From Cricetomys ansorgei (lineage: Eukaryota > Chordata > Mammalia > Rodentia > Nesomyidae), in NCBI GenBank assembly GCA_026225945.1, contig JAMJFZ010000596.1, positions 1,746,001 through 1,810,000 on the forward strand: a DNA stretch of 64,000 bases, read 5' to 3'. The notes under the pieces were generated by a model. That model saw only the letters and a program-made list of their open reading frames with translations. It did not search any database and was not told where the DNA came from. Of the stretch, positions 35,105-46,059 are shown piece by piece (the first letter of the stretch is position 1; each line of letters opens with the position of its first letter). The position numbers and the translations under genes are program-made.

Positions 35105-35539
35105 TGTGTAGGCCCGAGTCAGGGGCCAGGTGACTCAGAACAGTCCCCAGAACTAGAGGAAGAAAGACAGTTTCTAAGGCAAACAAGATACAGGCTGCTG
35201 ACCAATGGCCTTGGGCTAAGGATCTCCCCCCCCCCACATTGACTAAGACCCTAAAGTTTACACTTTCTAGTGCCCGCAACCTTGCTATATGCCAGCACCA
35301 ATCAGTTTAAAGGTTAATACGCACATCACTATAGACTCATGCCTGATAATCTGTTGCTATGCTCTGCCTTTGAAAACCATACATAAATCATACTCAGAAT
35401 GTGCTAATTTCTCACTCCCACTGCCTCGCTTGAGGCATCTGTGGGAGCGGACCCCAGCGCGTTGGAAATAAACCTCCTGCTTTTGCATCGATCTCGAGCC
35501 CTGGTGATTTTGGGGGTCTCCTTCCATCTGCCCCTAACA
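35105..35539 (+). mobile_element. Solo LTR inside the L1-like element
   Basis: About 435 bp, starting TGTGTAGG and ending CCCCTAACA. It has the ERV1-type layout: a run of C, ccaatcag, a tgccttgaaaaccata-like region, ggaaataaacctcctgcttt (AATAAA) and a U5 ending gattttgggggtctcc. No clear target duplication was found at the chosen ends. Class is inferred from the U5 style only. Confidence 0.6.
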
Positions 35540-35985
35540 TGGCCTGCACTCTCAGCACTCATACAGCCTGGAGCGGCAGACGTGGAACCTGCTGAGTCCC
35601 CCAAATATGTCTTGAGGTTGCCTGGCCTGGTACTCTTGCAGAACTCATACTGCCTGGAAAAGGGGCGTGTGTCCCTGAACCTCTTGCCTGCCCTTGAGTG
35701 CCTCGTCCCCTGCTGGGTTGCCTAGTTCAGCCTTGATGGAAGGAATTGTGCCTGACCCTGTTCCATCTTGTCGTGCCATGTTTGAGCAGTAACCCTGGGA
35801 AGACTGCTCTTTCTTGGGGAGAGACGCGGTGGGAGTGGGAGGATGGGGGTTAGATCTGGGGGATAGGGAAGAAGGGGGGGTGGGGAGCTGGGAGGAGTGA
35901 AGGGAGGGGGACAGGTGTTGGAACACAGTATATGAAAGAAGAAAAATTCTAGTAAATAAAGACAAGATAAAAATAAACAAACATA
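35540..35985 (+). mobile_element. L1-like 3' untranslated region, right part
   Basis: From about 35690 this reads as the end of a rodent L1: gttgcctagttcagccttga, gtgccatgtttgagcagtaaccctggga, a G-rich tract (35815-35910), then acacagtatatgaaagaaga and an AATAAA-containing A-rich tail followed by a (GATA)n tail (35988-36004). It continues the piece left of the LTR. The first 150 bp are less certain. Confidence 0.55.
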
Positions 35986-36510
35986 AATAGATAGATAGAT
36001 AGATTGTTGTTGTTGGCATGGTTTTTGTTTTGGGGATTGTTTTCTTATTTTGAGACCCAGGAGGGCCTTGAGGTGTCTCAGGTGGCTGAGGATGACCTTG
36101 ACCTTTTATAGGGTGCTGCGGTACTGGCGATGAGACCCAAGGCCCAGGCACAGGAGGCCAGTACCCGCTGAGCCCCATCCTGCTTCCACGTCCTTGTTTA
36201 GATTGCCATCCACCTCCAGCAACCCCAGCGCAACACCTCTCAGCCCTGCGACTGATCCAAACAATCAAACAGACAAGGCACATTTAAGTCTTAAAGTCAT
36301 ACATTCAAGGGACGTGTCTCCACACTGCCCTGCAAAAGCCGACACAGAGACTCACGGAGATCCTCGCAGCAAGCACAAGCCCTGTGCGAGCTCCAGCAGA
36401 CAAAGCCCCAGCCCAGCCAATGGGAAGGTTGGCATGTGGTGCTACCATTTGGTGCCAGAGAAGGAGAGTCAGCTGAGTTTTAAATGTTATGTGCCTGGAT
36501 AGGCAGGGAG

Positions 36511-36660
36511 AAAAAAAGGAGGAGGAGAAGGGGGATGGAGGGGAAAGGAGTGAAGGGGGAGGGGGAAGGGGGAGAAGGGGGAGGGAGAGGAGAAGAAAAA
36601 GAAATAGAAACTGAAGTTAGGTGGGAAGAGATGGAGGGTTGAGAAGGTGGGAGGGAGGAG
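36511..36660. repeat. Polypurine tract
   Basis: About 150 bp of almost only A and G on the plus strand (gggagaagggggaggga-type), hence polypyrimidine on the Ulk4 strand, about 145 bp downstream of the donor of exon 36940-36806. Confidence 0.9.
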
Positions 36661-36805
36661 CTGAGGGAGGGTGAATATGTTCAAAACATATAAAACTCCC
36701 AAATAATCAGTTTTAAAAATTATTTTGAAAACGGAACAGAGAGGTAAGGAAGAAGAGAAGGTACCAGAAGCACCCACAGGAGGGTGAACGCTGTGGGCCA
36801 TTTAC

Positions 36806-36940
36806 CCAGGATCCGTGGCGGCTCCTGCACCATGTGCTGGATGAGGAGGTCCAGGCACCTGGCTACGGTACTCGCTCCCACTCTGCAGCTCCTTGCCTGG
36901 GGAGGTCTTCCTGCTGTCTCTCTCGATGTACATCACCAGC
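36806..36940 (-). CDS. Ulk4: Ulk4 internal exon carrying a 1-nt frameshift, exon 3 of 10
   Basis: This exon has a tgcag acceptor at 36941-36943 and a CCTGG|gtaaat donor at 36804-36805. It starts in phase 2, completing the Arg codon, and reads LVMYIERDSRKTSPGKELQS and then GSEY, in agreement with human ULK4. After that the frame changes. The continuation expected from human (…CLDLLI…MVQE.PRILG) is present only in the next frame. The exon is 135 nt against 134 expected, and the surplus base appears to be the middle base of codon CGT near 36866. Read as it stands, the frame ends SEYRSQVPGPPH…ATDPG and meets TGA four bases into the next exon. Both splice sites are intact, so the exon itself is not decayed. 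An assembly error or a real truncating allele are both possible. Confidence 0.88.
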
Positions 36941-37388
36941 CTGCAAAAAGCACCGGGCAAAGATTACTGCTCGCGGTAAGACAGATGGGCAAATGTTTCA
37001 GGGTCACGGGCCCGGCCACGCTGACGGCCAGGCACAGCCATGCTGACCGCCAGGCACAGCCAACCGCCTTACAAAGCTCGGACGTCTATGCAGGAAGAAA
37101 GTAAGGCTGCGTTATGTCTCTGCCCGTGTTACAAACAACACCTAATGTGACAGCCAGTGGCCAACAGACGTCTGCACACAGAGGGCTCTCAGTGTCCCAG
37201 GAGCAAAGGAGAACCACAGGCGCCGGCCCTGTGGTCGGTCATTCATATTAAACTTGCTTGGAAGCCCCAGGCCGTTCAAATGAACTCAGTTCTTAGTTTC
37301 CAATTCTGGGAAACTAAAACACAGACCCAAAGATGGACAGCACCAGCTTCATCAGCACATCTCTCTAGCTTAAGATGCCCGCTGTGAG

Positions 37389-37391
37389 TGC

Positions 37392-37446
<55 letters not shown>

Positions 37447-37455
37447 TGCGTATGT
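37389..37455. repeat. (TG)n microsatellite
   Basis: About 25 uninterrupted GT units with flanking gtgcgtgcgtg. Confidence 0.95.
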
Positions 37456-37456
37456 G

Positions 37457-37800
37457 TCTTAGTCACTGTTCTATTGCTGTGAAGAGACATCGTGACCATG
37501 GCAACTCTTACAAAGGAAAACATTTAACGGGGCTGGCTCACAGTTCAAAGGTTTAGTGCGCTGTCATGGCATTGCACGGCACACACGGTGGGGAGGGAGC
37601 TGAGAGTTCTACATCCATATCCGCAGGCAGCAGGAAGAGAGTGTGAGCCACTGGGCCTGGCTTGAGCATTTGAAACCTCAAAGCACTCCCCAGTGACACA
37701 TCTCCTCCAACAAGGCCACACCTCCTAATCCCTGTCAAGTGGTGCCACGCCCTCATCACTCAAATCTATGAGCTATGGGGCCATTCCTATTCTAACCGCC
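37457..37800 (+). repeat. Rodent interspersed repeat
   Basis: It runs from tcttagtcactgttctattg through gctgtgaagagacatcgtga, gagctgagagttctacatcc and ggccacacctcctaatccc to gccattcctattctaacc. It is a well-preserved copy of the family also seen at 5940, directly after a (TG)n microsatellite. Confidence 0.75.
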
Positions 37801-38776
37801 GCGGTGTGTGTGTGTCTTTCTTAGCATGCTGTCTCATTTCCTCAGAGGCTGTATCAGTCTCCAGAGTGTCTTCTTCACACACGTGCTGTAGGGGGCGCTG
37901 TGCATCCCGCAGTCAGCCGTCTCCGGAGAGCACTGGCATTTGCCTCTAGAGTGTAAGGCGCACACCTCGGTCACTTCCAACCAAAGACTGGAGTAACTCC
38001 ACGGTGGGTCTTCTTCCTGCCCTGCAGAGTACCTGACAACAGCTATCCCAGGTGTAGAGCACAGGCAGGGAAGGGGTGCTCATCTTTTGTCAGAGAATTA
38101 AAAGAAGAAAAAAGAAACTGTCCCTCAAATCCACAGTGTACACCAAAGTACAGTCCTACGTGTCTTTAAGGGTTGAAATTTTGTCTAAAATTTAAATTAT
38201 TCCCCACAAAATTTAGTAATGCTCTATTTAAAGTCTAAAATGTCTTTTAAGTTGAAGACTAGTCACACTAGGAACCCTGACGCACAGTGAGCACACAGGA
38301 AGACACCGGATATCCGCTGATGAGGAGCGTCCCACACGCCAAGAAAGCATTTGGATAAGAAGGACAAAATGTGGAGCCCGGGCAGGCAGCGCCCATAGAC
38401 AGTAAGACTCTTCCACCTCGGTACTGCAGATTGTGTTTCTGGCATTCTACAAAGACCGGGTTAAAAAGACTGACACTCAAAAATAATCCAAAGTAAACTG
38501 CCAAAGAACAAGGCCCACTCTTCCCCCACCGACCTCCACAGGGAGCCCTTCCCACCGTGGGCCCCTCGCCTGCATTCCTGCCCTGCTGTCCTGTTCCTGC
38601 CCCTTACCTTCCTGGTTCCCCCCTCCTTATCCTCCCCTTGTCTGTGTCCCCCTCTGTCCATGTTTGGGGTTGAACTCACCAAGTCCTGCACCTCTGGTGC
38701 TCATGGAACTGGGGCACAACAGCCACGCCTCACTGAGCACTGGCTGCTTCATCAGTGCAGTCATCAAGAGACACTG

Positions 38777-38930
38777 AGGCCCAGTGTGGTGGCTCAGGCC
38801 TGTGATTAAGTCCTCAGGAGAAACAAGCGAAAGGGCAGGTGTCCAAGGCTATCCTCCACGCATAGTGAGCTTGGGGCCAGCCTTGGCTACCTGGAGACCT
38901 TGTCTCAAAGGGGAAAAGTCTAATAAAATA
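38777..38930 (+). repeat. B1-like SINE, degraded
   Basis: ggcccagtgtggtggctcag, gccagccttggctacctgga and gaccttgtctcaaagg in B1 order. Confidence 0.6.
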
Positions 38931-38979
38931 CATACTGATAATGTCTCATATGCTTGGTATTTTTTTATATTGGATAATC

Positions 38980-39130
38980 ATTGTCGATTTGACTAGATGC
39001 AGAATCACCTGGGAGACACACCTCTGCATGTGGTGAGGGTCTCACCACAGAGGGTTCAAGAAGGGATAAGATCCACCTGGAATGTGAGAGGCAGAAGCCC
39101 AAGGGCTGGGGTTCTGAGCTGAATGAAAAG
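38980..39130 (-). repeat. Rodent interspersed repeat, truncated
   Basis: The phrases atttgactagatgcagaatc, acctgggagacacacctctg and ccacctggaatgtgagagg resemble the element at 62150-62497. The copy is interrupted at about 39163 by the tandem repeat and resumes weakly at 39330-39440. Confidence 0.55.
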
Positions 39131-39162
39131 GGGAAAAAGAAGGCCAGATGTGTACCAGCAGA

Positions 39163-39306
39163 TGTGCAGTGGCACATGTGCACAGCCAGGTGTGCATTGT
39201 TATACGTTCACAGCCAGGTGTGCATTGATATATGTGCACAGCCAGGTGTACACAGCCAGGTGTACATTGATACATGTGCACAGATATCTGTGCACAGCCA
39301 GGTGTG
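39163..39306. repeat. Tandem repeat with cacagccaggtgt core
   Basis: The phrase cacagccaggtgtgcattg/ gtacattgata recurs about five times with spacing of 18-40 bp. Confidence 0.85.
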
Positions 39307-39549
39307 CACTGGCACTCCCTGCTCTCTGCTTCCTGGGCATCTCAGACACGAGGCCCAGCCCCACATCCCCTGCCATGCCTCCTCCAGGATGGATGATACA
39401 GTCCTCAACCGTGAGATGATCAGACACTCCTTCCCCACTTAAGCTATCATCTGTTTCTAATAAGGGGGTGGGGGCTCATGTTCTGCTATCACCTCGGCTT
39501 GCCTCATTGGCTGTGCCCAGCAGTCAATTACCTCACCTGTAGAGGAACA

Positions 39550-40440
39550 GGTCTGTGTGAAAGCTAGGAAGGGTCTATATTCCAGGGTCTGTATATTCAG
39601 AGGCCTGTGTGGTCCAAATGGGATGTAGACACACCTTTACTCCAAGTATTCAGAAGGCAGTGGTAGCAAATACATTTAATCTGGCAGCATGGCTGTTCTA
39701 GTGTAGAAAGAATGTTGGTAAACATCTTTAATCCTAGTACTGAGAAGGCAATGGTGGTCCAGGCCTTTAATCCCTAAGACAGAAACAGAATGTGGAAGCA
39801 GACACAGGAGGCAAAGCTCAGAAGGAACAAGTCCCACAAGAAATGATGTCTGAGATGAATCAGAGTGAATGGCAGACAAAGTGACTAATCAGAGGAAGAG
39901 TTAGCAGAGTGAGTCAGAGTGAGGGCATGCCCAATTCTCACAATGGAAAAGGCAGGCTCTCAGCCCAGAGCAGAGTCAGTTAACTGAAGCAGGCTGAAGA
40001 GTCAGGACGGAGCAGTGAGAGCTCAGGGAGAGATACAAGGCAGAGCTCGGCAGAAGTCAGTATCAAACGGGAAGAGTGAGTCAGTTCAAAGCCGAGCAGA
40101 GCAGCCAGAGTTTGCCAGAGTCAGAGGAGTTGAGTTAGAAACAGTAAGCCGGCTCAGAAGGTCAGTTTAAAGTAGGCAGGTTGGAGAAGAGTTTGAGCCA
40201 GAACCAGAAAAGTCAGAGTTCAGGAGCTAGTGAGAGTGGCTCAGCAGTAGGTCTTGGAGGTGGAGGCTGGAGCCTTCTAGGTGCGGGCTAGCAAGTTAAT
40301 CGTTCTAGACTGTACAAAGGTGGAAGTCTTCCCCTTCAAGGATGAAGACCAGACTGTAAAGAGGACAAAATACTCCAGGGCTCCAGGGCTCCGGGGAAGT
40401 GCTGGTGATTGAACTAGGAATCTAATAAACAGCCTGCCCC
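39550..40440 (+). repeat. Composite rodent repeat with SINE-like boxes
   Basis: About 0.9 kb. The first 250 bp contain three spaced B1/7SL-like phrases: acacctttactccaagtatt, aacatctttaatcctagtac and caggcctttaatccctaa. A stretch rich in gagtcag/cagagt motifs follows (39890-40200), then a 3' end with ggaatctaataaacagcctg (AATAAA). I recognise it as repetitive rodent sequence but cannot name the family. Confidence 0.5.
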
Positions 40441-41189
40441 AAACCAACGTCTACCCCACCTGTGCTGCTGGAACAGGACCATCCAGACAGCTTCACTCCC
40501 AGCTCCTCCCCTCCTCCCAGCTCCTCCTAGCTCCTCCATGCATTACTTCCAGAGACCAGAGCCACAGGCTTCCCTGCAGTTCCTTCCGGTTCCTGCTGAA
40601 CCATTGGATCTGTCCCCTGCGCGTGCTGTTACTGGTTTCTCCCCACTTAGGAACAATTTGCTTTAAAAACAGGATGTGTCTTTCCTCTCTCCGTCTCCTG
40701 GCCAGGGTCCTTGAAAGACTCATCCTTCAGTCCAACACTGCATTTCCCATCAAAGCTCTTGGCTCAGGGCTTATTGCGGCCAGGTGGTAAGTGGACTTTT
40801 GACCCAAATTCAAATTGCAGCAACCTCAGCATACAGACCTACTCTGATTGGCTCTTTATTTCCTAAATCTGTAACTGGAAGAGACATACTTAGCGGCCAT
40901 CAGCATCTATATGCTGGCCAACTGACCTCATATGTAAGAATGAGTGTGAGCAGAATGGAAAAAGGGAGTTGGGACTGTGCTGTCCCCTGGGGCCTTCTGC
41001 TGGAGCAGGAGCAGTCACTGGGCATCTGCAGGAAATGGGCCCAGGACTGCCACATAGTGAGTTGCAGCAGGGACACTGGGCTTTCAGAGCAAAGGTATGT
41101 TCTCATTGGTAGATATGAGCTTCTGCATCACGGGATCCAAGTTGCCTGCTGGTATCTAGTAGGCTGGGCACACAGTAGTGAGCCAGGAC

Positions 41190-41490
41190 ATGGAGGGGGG
41201 TAGGGACATGGGGGTAAGGACATGGGGGCGTAGGGACATGGGGGGGTAAGGACATGGGGGGGTAAGGACATGGGGGTAGGGACATGGGGGTAAGGACATG
41301 GGGGGTAGGGACATGGGGGGTAAGGATATGGGAGGGTAGGGACATGGGGGGTAAGGACATGTAGGGGTAGGGACATATGGGGTAGGGACATGGTGGGTTG
41401 GGACATGGGGGGGGTAAGGACATGGGGGATAGGGACATATGGGGTAGGCACATGGGGGATAGGGACATGAGGAGGTAGGGACATGCGTTC
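41190..41490. repeat. Short-unit minisatellite, about 20 copies
   Basis: Units ggacatgggggtaa / gtagggacatgggg of 14-17 bp, variable in the G run. On the minus strand this gives artefact ORFs rich in PCPYPP. Confidence 0.95.
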
Positions 41491-41499
41491 TCTCCATGC

Positions 41500-41565
41500 A
41501 TGTTTGCAGAGGTTCCAGGGACTCAAATAGCGAGTGCTACCCACTGAACCATCTCTCCAGCCTTT
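41500..41565 (-). repeat. B2 SINE head fragment
   Basis: On the plus strand, gggactcaaatagcgagtgc and tgaaccatctctccagcctt form an inverted B2 head, next to a minisatellite. Confidence 0.6.
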
Positions 41566-41694
41566 TCTTACTTCAATTAATAATGATATACCTATCTCTG
41601 ACATTAGAAAAATCTTTAGAGCAGAGAGATTATTACGTGTACTACAAATTTTTAGAAGTTTTGTGAACATATAAGGTTTGCTTATGAATTCTGT

Positions 41695-41860
41695 TTTGTT
41701 TTATTTTATGTGTTTAGGTGTGTCTTCATGTACATGTACCATGTGGGCACAGGACTCAGAAGCCCGGAAGGAAAGAGCACCCGAACCCCTAGAGCCACCC
41801 ATGTGGGTGCTGGGAACTGAACTCAGGTCCTAGCAAGAGCAGCCAGTGCTTTTCTTATGA
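41695..41860 (-). repeat. B2-type SINE
   Basis: On the plus strand, acccatgtgggtgctgggaa and ctgaactcaggtcctagcaa, followed by gagcagccagtgctt. It is truncated before the usual ccatctctccag end. Confidence 0.75.
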
Positions 41861-42831
41861 TATTTCAGGGATAGAAAAGTTTCCAGATTATAAATAACCA
41901 AGCTAAGCATTTGCTTCTGTGGTTTCTTTTCTTGCCCAGATTTAAACATATTTTATTCCAGCTGTCTATGGTTTCTTTGGGATATATAATTCTTTAATCC
42001 ATCTGGAATTAACTTTTGTATAAGCAGAGAAAATTAATTTTCCCACACAGTTAACCAATTATCCAGAGTAAATATTTCTTTAAGAAAGATCTTTCTTTTA
42101 AGATCAAAGTAGGTATTTTTCATTTCACTAATTTCCATATTAACAGAGATCCCGTGGGGGGAGAGGAGAGAGAGCCTCGCAAAGAGCCCGGTCCCTCAGG
42201 AGGCTCTCACACACCGGGCTGGATCGCACCCACACCACGACTGACGAAACCACCCATGCTCTGCAGGGCCGTCATACCTAAGATGCTGAGGGCCACCCAT
42301 TATCACTCGTCACACTCAATCTGAGCACAGAGCCATTTGGAGAAATGGGTGGACATTCCGGGGCTGTCACACCGTTTCTATCGCAGGCTGACAGCTCAGT
42401 TCACTGCCAGTTCTCGTGGCAGATGGATGGGAGAGCTGACACCACAGAAAATGTGCTGAAATACAGACCATCAGGGACGGCAGTGATGACGGGGGCAGAA
42501 AAAGTATCAGCAAAGAACCGTAAAGGTTATCACAGGCTAGGGGCGGGAAGCATCAGTCAGCCGCAGACAGGGCCCGTGCTCAGGACTCCGCTGCTGGTGG
42601 AGCACTGGGGGCCAGGAAGGGGAGGACTCACCACAGACAGCTTTCCCAGTCGGTGTCGGTGTTACAGACACGACAACATGGCACCTGGGCTGCAGGGCGA
42701 GGAAGCGGGTGCAGTCACTCTCCACTCTACACTCTGAGAACAATTCACACTCCCAAGTCAACCCCCGAGTCTAGGGAAAATTCAATTTTTACCGCAAGAT
42801 CCTGTAACCCCTTTGGGTTTTATCACATCTA

Positions 42832-42866
42832 TTTATTTATTTATTTGTTTGTTTATTTATTTATTA
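42832..42866. repeat. (TTTA)n microsatellite
   Basis: Eight to nine TTTA/TTTG units preceding a SINE remnant. Confidence 0.88.
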
Positions 42867-42877
42867 ATTTTGTGTGT

Positions 42878-43040
42878 GTTTGCTATGGTTGCTGTGGATG
42901 TACGCACCCCACAGCACATGTGTAGCGGTCAGAGGACAGCCTGCAGGAATCTATTCCCCCTTCCACCATGTGGACCCTGGGATTGAATTAGGGTCATCAG
43001 CGGCCAGCACCTCCACCTGCTGAGCCATCTCAAACATCTT
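42878..43040 (-). repeat. B2-like SINE, degraded
   Basis: On the plus strand, gggattgaattagggtcatc and cacctgctgagccatctcaa are the remains of an inverted B2 head, following a (TTTA)n tract. Confidence 0.65.
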
Positions 43041-43544
43041 CCCCTTCGTCCCTCCTGACTACCTGATGCTGCTACATTGTTATAGCTGTCCCCACCTTGG
43101 GTTTGCTGTTGTTGTTTAGTTAACAGGAGTGAAACACACTTACTGTATTAGCTACTTTTCCCATCTCGGCCCCTGCTTTCAGAGAGTGAGTCCATACAGC
43201 AGGGAAGGCGTGAGTTCACAGCGGCAGGAGCCCATGGCCAGTCCTCCTCCCCTCACGGGTAGACAGGACGCTGGGCCAGAACCAGGGAAAGGATTGCACT
43301 TCCAGGGCTACCCCTAGTAGGCCTCCCTGCCAGGGGAGTCCGCGCCCCACAGCACCACCTGGGGACCAAGTACTCAGACATGAGCAGCTGGGTTAGTCAG
43401 TAACATGTTCACAATGGAGACAGTTCCGGCCCTTCCTCCGCTCCGCTTTCTACACCTCATGGACGCCCTGCAGGGTCAACCAGGTGACTCCACAGATGCC
43501 GCGCCATCAGTGTGGCTGTGGCAGCACTCACTGGACACCCAGGG

Positions 43545-43608
43545 CCCGGAGCCTCAGCCGTGCGCGTCCACAGAGGCCCGGAGCCTCAGCCGTGCGCGTC
43601 CACAGAGG
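43545..43608. repeat. 32-bp tandem duplication
   Basis: cccggagcctcagccgtgcg and its continuation cgtccacagagg occur twice back to back at 43545 and 43577. Confidence 0.9.
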
Positions 43609-44557
43609 CTGGTTATCAAATGAGAAACCGAGCAAACCAAAGTGGCAGGGCATCACTGCCAGAGACGCTTCTAGCTCGTCTCTGAAGGCCTCAGCAACTA
43701 GAACGTCCACGAGCAACATTCAAAAGCAAGCTATGATTTCCTCCTCTGTCAAGACGAGCAGCCCACTCTTCAGAGCTGTCTCTCACAACCAAGAACCCTG
43801 AACATAACAGTAAAATGGATTAAATAAAAAAGCTTAAAATGCGCCTAACCAGACTCCATAGCGTAAACAGGAGCGGGCTGTCCGGGAACGGAGGGCGCGA
43901 GGAACAGTGCGGCCACCCACGAGTCTCCTTCGTCTCCTTCGTCCCTCAGTGATTGCCTGAGTGCTCCAAAGCCTCCAAGGCAGACAGTGCCAACAAGTCC
44001 CCAGGAAAAGCCTGCTTTCCCGAGCTCCCCGTAAAGAGGCAGCCACGCATGGCCTTCCCTCCTCCTCCGCAGGTCTGGTGGGCCGAGGGTGTGGGCCTGC
44101 CACTGCAGCGCCCACTAGGTCCCAGCTGGGGGTGCAGCAGGGCCTCTTCCCCTGCAAGGCGGAAGCTGACAACAGTGGCCCAATTCTCCTGGGCAGGAGG
44201 AGGCCATGGGTCACGGGCTGACCCTCCGTTTCCCGCTGAGTGCTGCCGGGAGGATCAGTGCGACTGGGAGCCGTCTTCCATTCCTGACGGCAGTGACCCC
44301 ATTCCCACACGATGCAAGTGTCGGGGGTCCAGGGGCCAGCAATACTCCTCCTCACCCAGACCTACTGAGGTGAGTGAAGACAGACTCAACCTGAGACGCG
44401 AATATTCAGGACGGTCAGACACCACTCACCAAAGCAGAGACCTGGGAAGTGGCAACGCTACCCAACAACAGTCTGGACAGGAGCGAACAGTGTGAATCCG
44501 TGCTGGGAAGGCCAAGCAAAGCAAAGGCGCCACATAAGTGCTTCTGTAGCGGGGCCA

Positions 44558-44625
44558 GCGGGACGGCTCAGCAAGTGAAGGAGACTGCTGCCATGCGTCG
44601 GGACCCAGGTCCCAACACTCAAACA
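44558..44625 (+). repeat. SINE head fragment (B3/tRNA-like)
   Basis: gccagcgggacggctcagca and gtcgggacccaggtcccaac suggest a truncated B3 head ending where the LTR copy at 44627 begins. Confidence 0.4.
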
Positions 44626-44626
44626 A

Positions 44627-45060
44627 TGTGTGGCTAAAGAGCAGCCGAACTGCTAGGACGCGCCGGCTCCCTGGAAAGCTGAGCGGAATAGGACGCTCAG
44701 CAAGCTGCTCCTCTTTCAGCCCTGGAGAGATCCTAGCTAAATATTATGTATTGCCTGTGTTCACAGGAGCAAAAAGGAAAATAACCTGGCAAGTGTTTTG
44801 TCTGCCTCGTTCCTGATAACCTCCCTTTGTCCCTGAGGCCACGAGGCCAGGCGCCTGCCCAGTGCAAATGAGACTCCTCCACCCGGAGTACCGGGACCCC
44901 GCCACCTCTGGAGAAAGAGATATAAACAGGGAAAGCCCGCCTCCTGAGACCCGCCCTCTTTGCGTCTCATCTGATTCTCAGTTTGCGGTGGTCAGGGCCC
45001 ACGGTAAGTCCGTGGTGACCCACACCTGTCCTCTCCACGCGCCTTCCCGCCCCTAATTTT
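44627..45060 (+). mobile_element. LTR-like repeat, second family, copy a
   Basis: About 430 bp, sharing with 50160-50660 and 51802-52280 the order cctggaaagctgag, ggacgctcagcaagctgctc, ggccacgaggccagg, cttctccaccc-like and a TATA box (agatataaacagg, 44918-44930). Downstream is a splice-donor-like cacggtaagtccgtgg, as in a retroviral leader. Family name not known to me. The sequence shows an LTR-like promoter but the exact ends are uncertain. Confidence 0.6.
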
Positions 45061-45249
45061 CCGCCCCTGGCCAGGGTGGGAAACGGAGCAGAGATTCTGT
45101 TGGCTATGGGCTGCGTGTGCGGCGGGACAGAAACCAACAAAAATGTAGTAAAAAAAAAAAAAAGATAAGTTTTCAAAAGGCATCAAAAATTCTCTTAAAT
45201 CCAATGAAAGGATTTCAAGTCTCAAAGGGGGAAAAAAGATGAACCAAAT

Positions 45250-45365
45250 GGCCGCGCGGTGGTGGCGCACGCCTTTAATCCCAGCACTCGGGAGGCAGAG
45301 GCAGGTGGATCTCTGTGAGTTCGAGACCAGCCTGGTCCACAGAGTGAGTTCCAGGACAGCTGGGG
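45250..45365 (+). repeat. B1 SINE
   Basis: gcgcggtggtggcgcacgcc, tttaatcccagcactcggga and gtgagttcgagaccagcctg are near consensus. The A-rich end is replaced by a (GGGGC)n/G run. Confidence 0.93.
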
Positions 45366-45402
45366 CGGGGCGGGGCGGGGCGGGGGGGGGGGGGGGGAGC
45401 GG
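45364..45402. repeat. (GGGGC)n and poly(G) tract
   Basis: Three to four GGGGC units then about 17 Gs, at the 3' end of a B1. G-quadruplex potential. Confidence 0.92.
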
Positions 45403-45746
45403 GGAAGAAGCCAGATGAAAAATGCAAAACCTCACTAGACAGACAACTGTGCAGAAAAGGGGAAGCTGCACGAGGGAATATGAGAAGAGATCACTGAAAT
45501 TAGAAAGCCTAAAACCCAGAGGGAGGATCTGGTAACAGCAGGACAATTAACTAACACCATACAGGTCTGTCATCAGTCTCCAAAGAGGAGCCAGGGCAAG
45601 GGGCTCAAAAAAGTAGTCAAAGACGTCACGGCTGAAAATCAGATTCACTCAAAAGGTATAAACCTGCAGATTCAAGAAATGCTCCCCAACGTCTCTATAT
45701 AAAACTTCTGGACTTTAGTAGGAAGAAAGCATCTGTTTTAAAATCC

Positions 45747-45920
45747 TTTATTTTTTTAATGTGCATTGGTGTTTTGTCCACATGTATGTCTGAAGGTGTC
45801 AAATCCCCTGGAACTGGAGTTACAGACAGTAGTAAGCTGCCATGCGGATGCTGGGAATTGAACCAGGGTCCTCTGGAATAGCAGCCAGTGCTCATGATTG
45901 CTGAGCCAACTCTCCAGCCT
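45747..45920 (-). repeat. B2 SINE
   Basis: On the plus strand, gctgggaattgaaccagggt, cctctggaatagcagccagt and gagccaactctccagcct. Confidence 0.88.
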
Positions 45921-46059
45921 CAGAAGAAAGTATCTTTAAGCAGCAGAGAGAATGGACACACCGTGTAAAAAGCAATGCCAGTCAACCATGACAGGTGACG
46001 ATGGCAGTGGCCAGAAGGAAGCGGGGTGTGTCCAAAGAATCGTCAGCTACTATTGCAGA

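Larger units (their letters stand above)
32464..36805 (-). other. Ulk4 intron, 4.3 kb
   Basis: This intron is nearly filled by repeats: a B4 SINE (32535-32720), a B2 (33001-33205), three consecutive B1-type SINEs (33680-34122), a (TAGG)n(TAGA)n tract, a U2-like fragment joined to an L1-like 3' end split by an LTR (34282-35985), and a purine-rich tract (36511-36660). Positions 33210-33640 and 35990-36500 hold nothing recognisable. Confidence 0.7.

Noticed and set aside
36806..36940. Explaining the phase break by a different acceptor or an internal donor (CAG|gtgcct)
   Set aside because: The start of the exon matches human in frame, no AG one base away exists, and the internal donor would still give the wrong phase for the next exon.
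41103..41670. ORFs of 113-180 codons rich in PCPYPP
   Set aside because: They are translations of the G-rich minisatellite on the minus strand.
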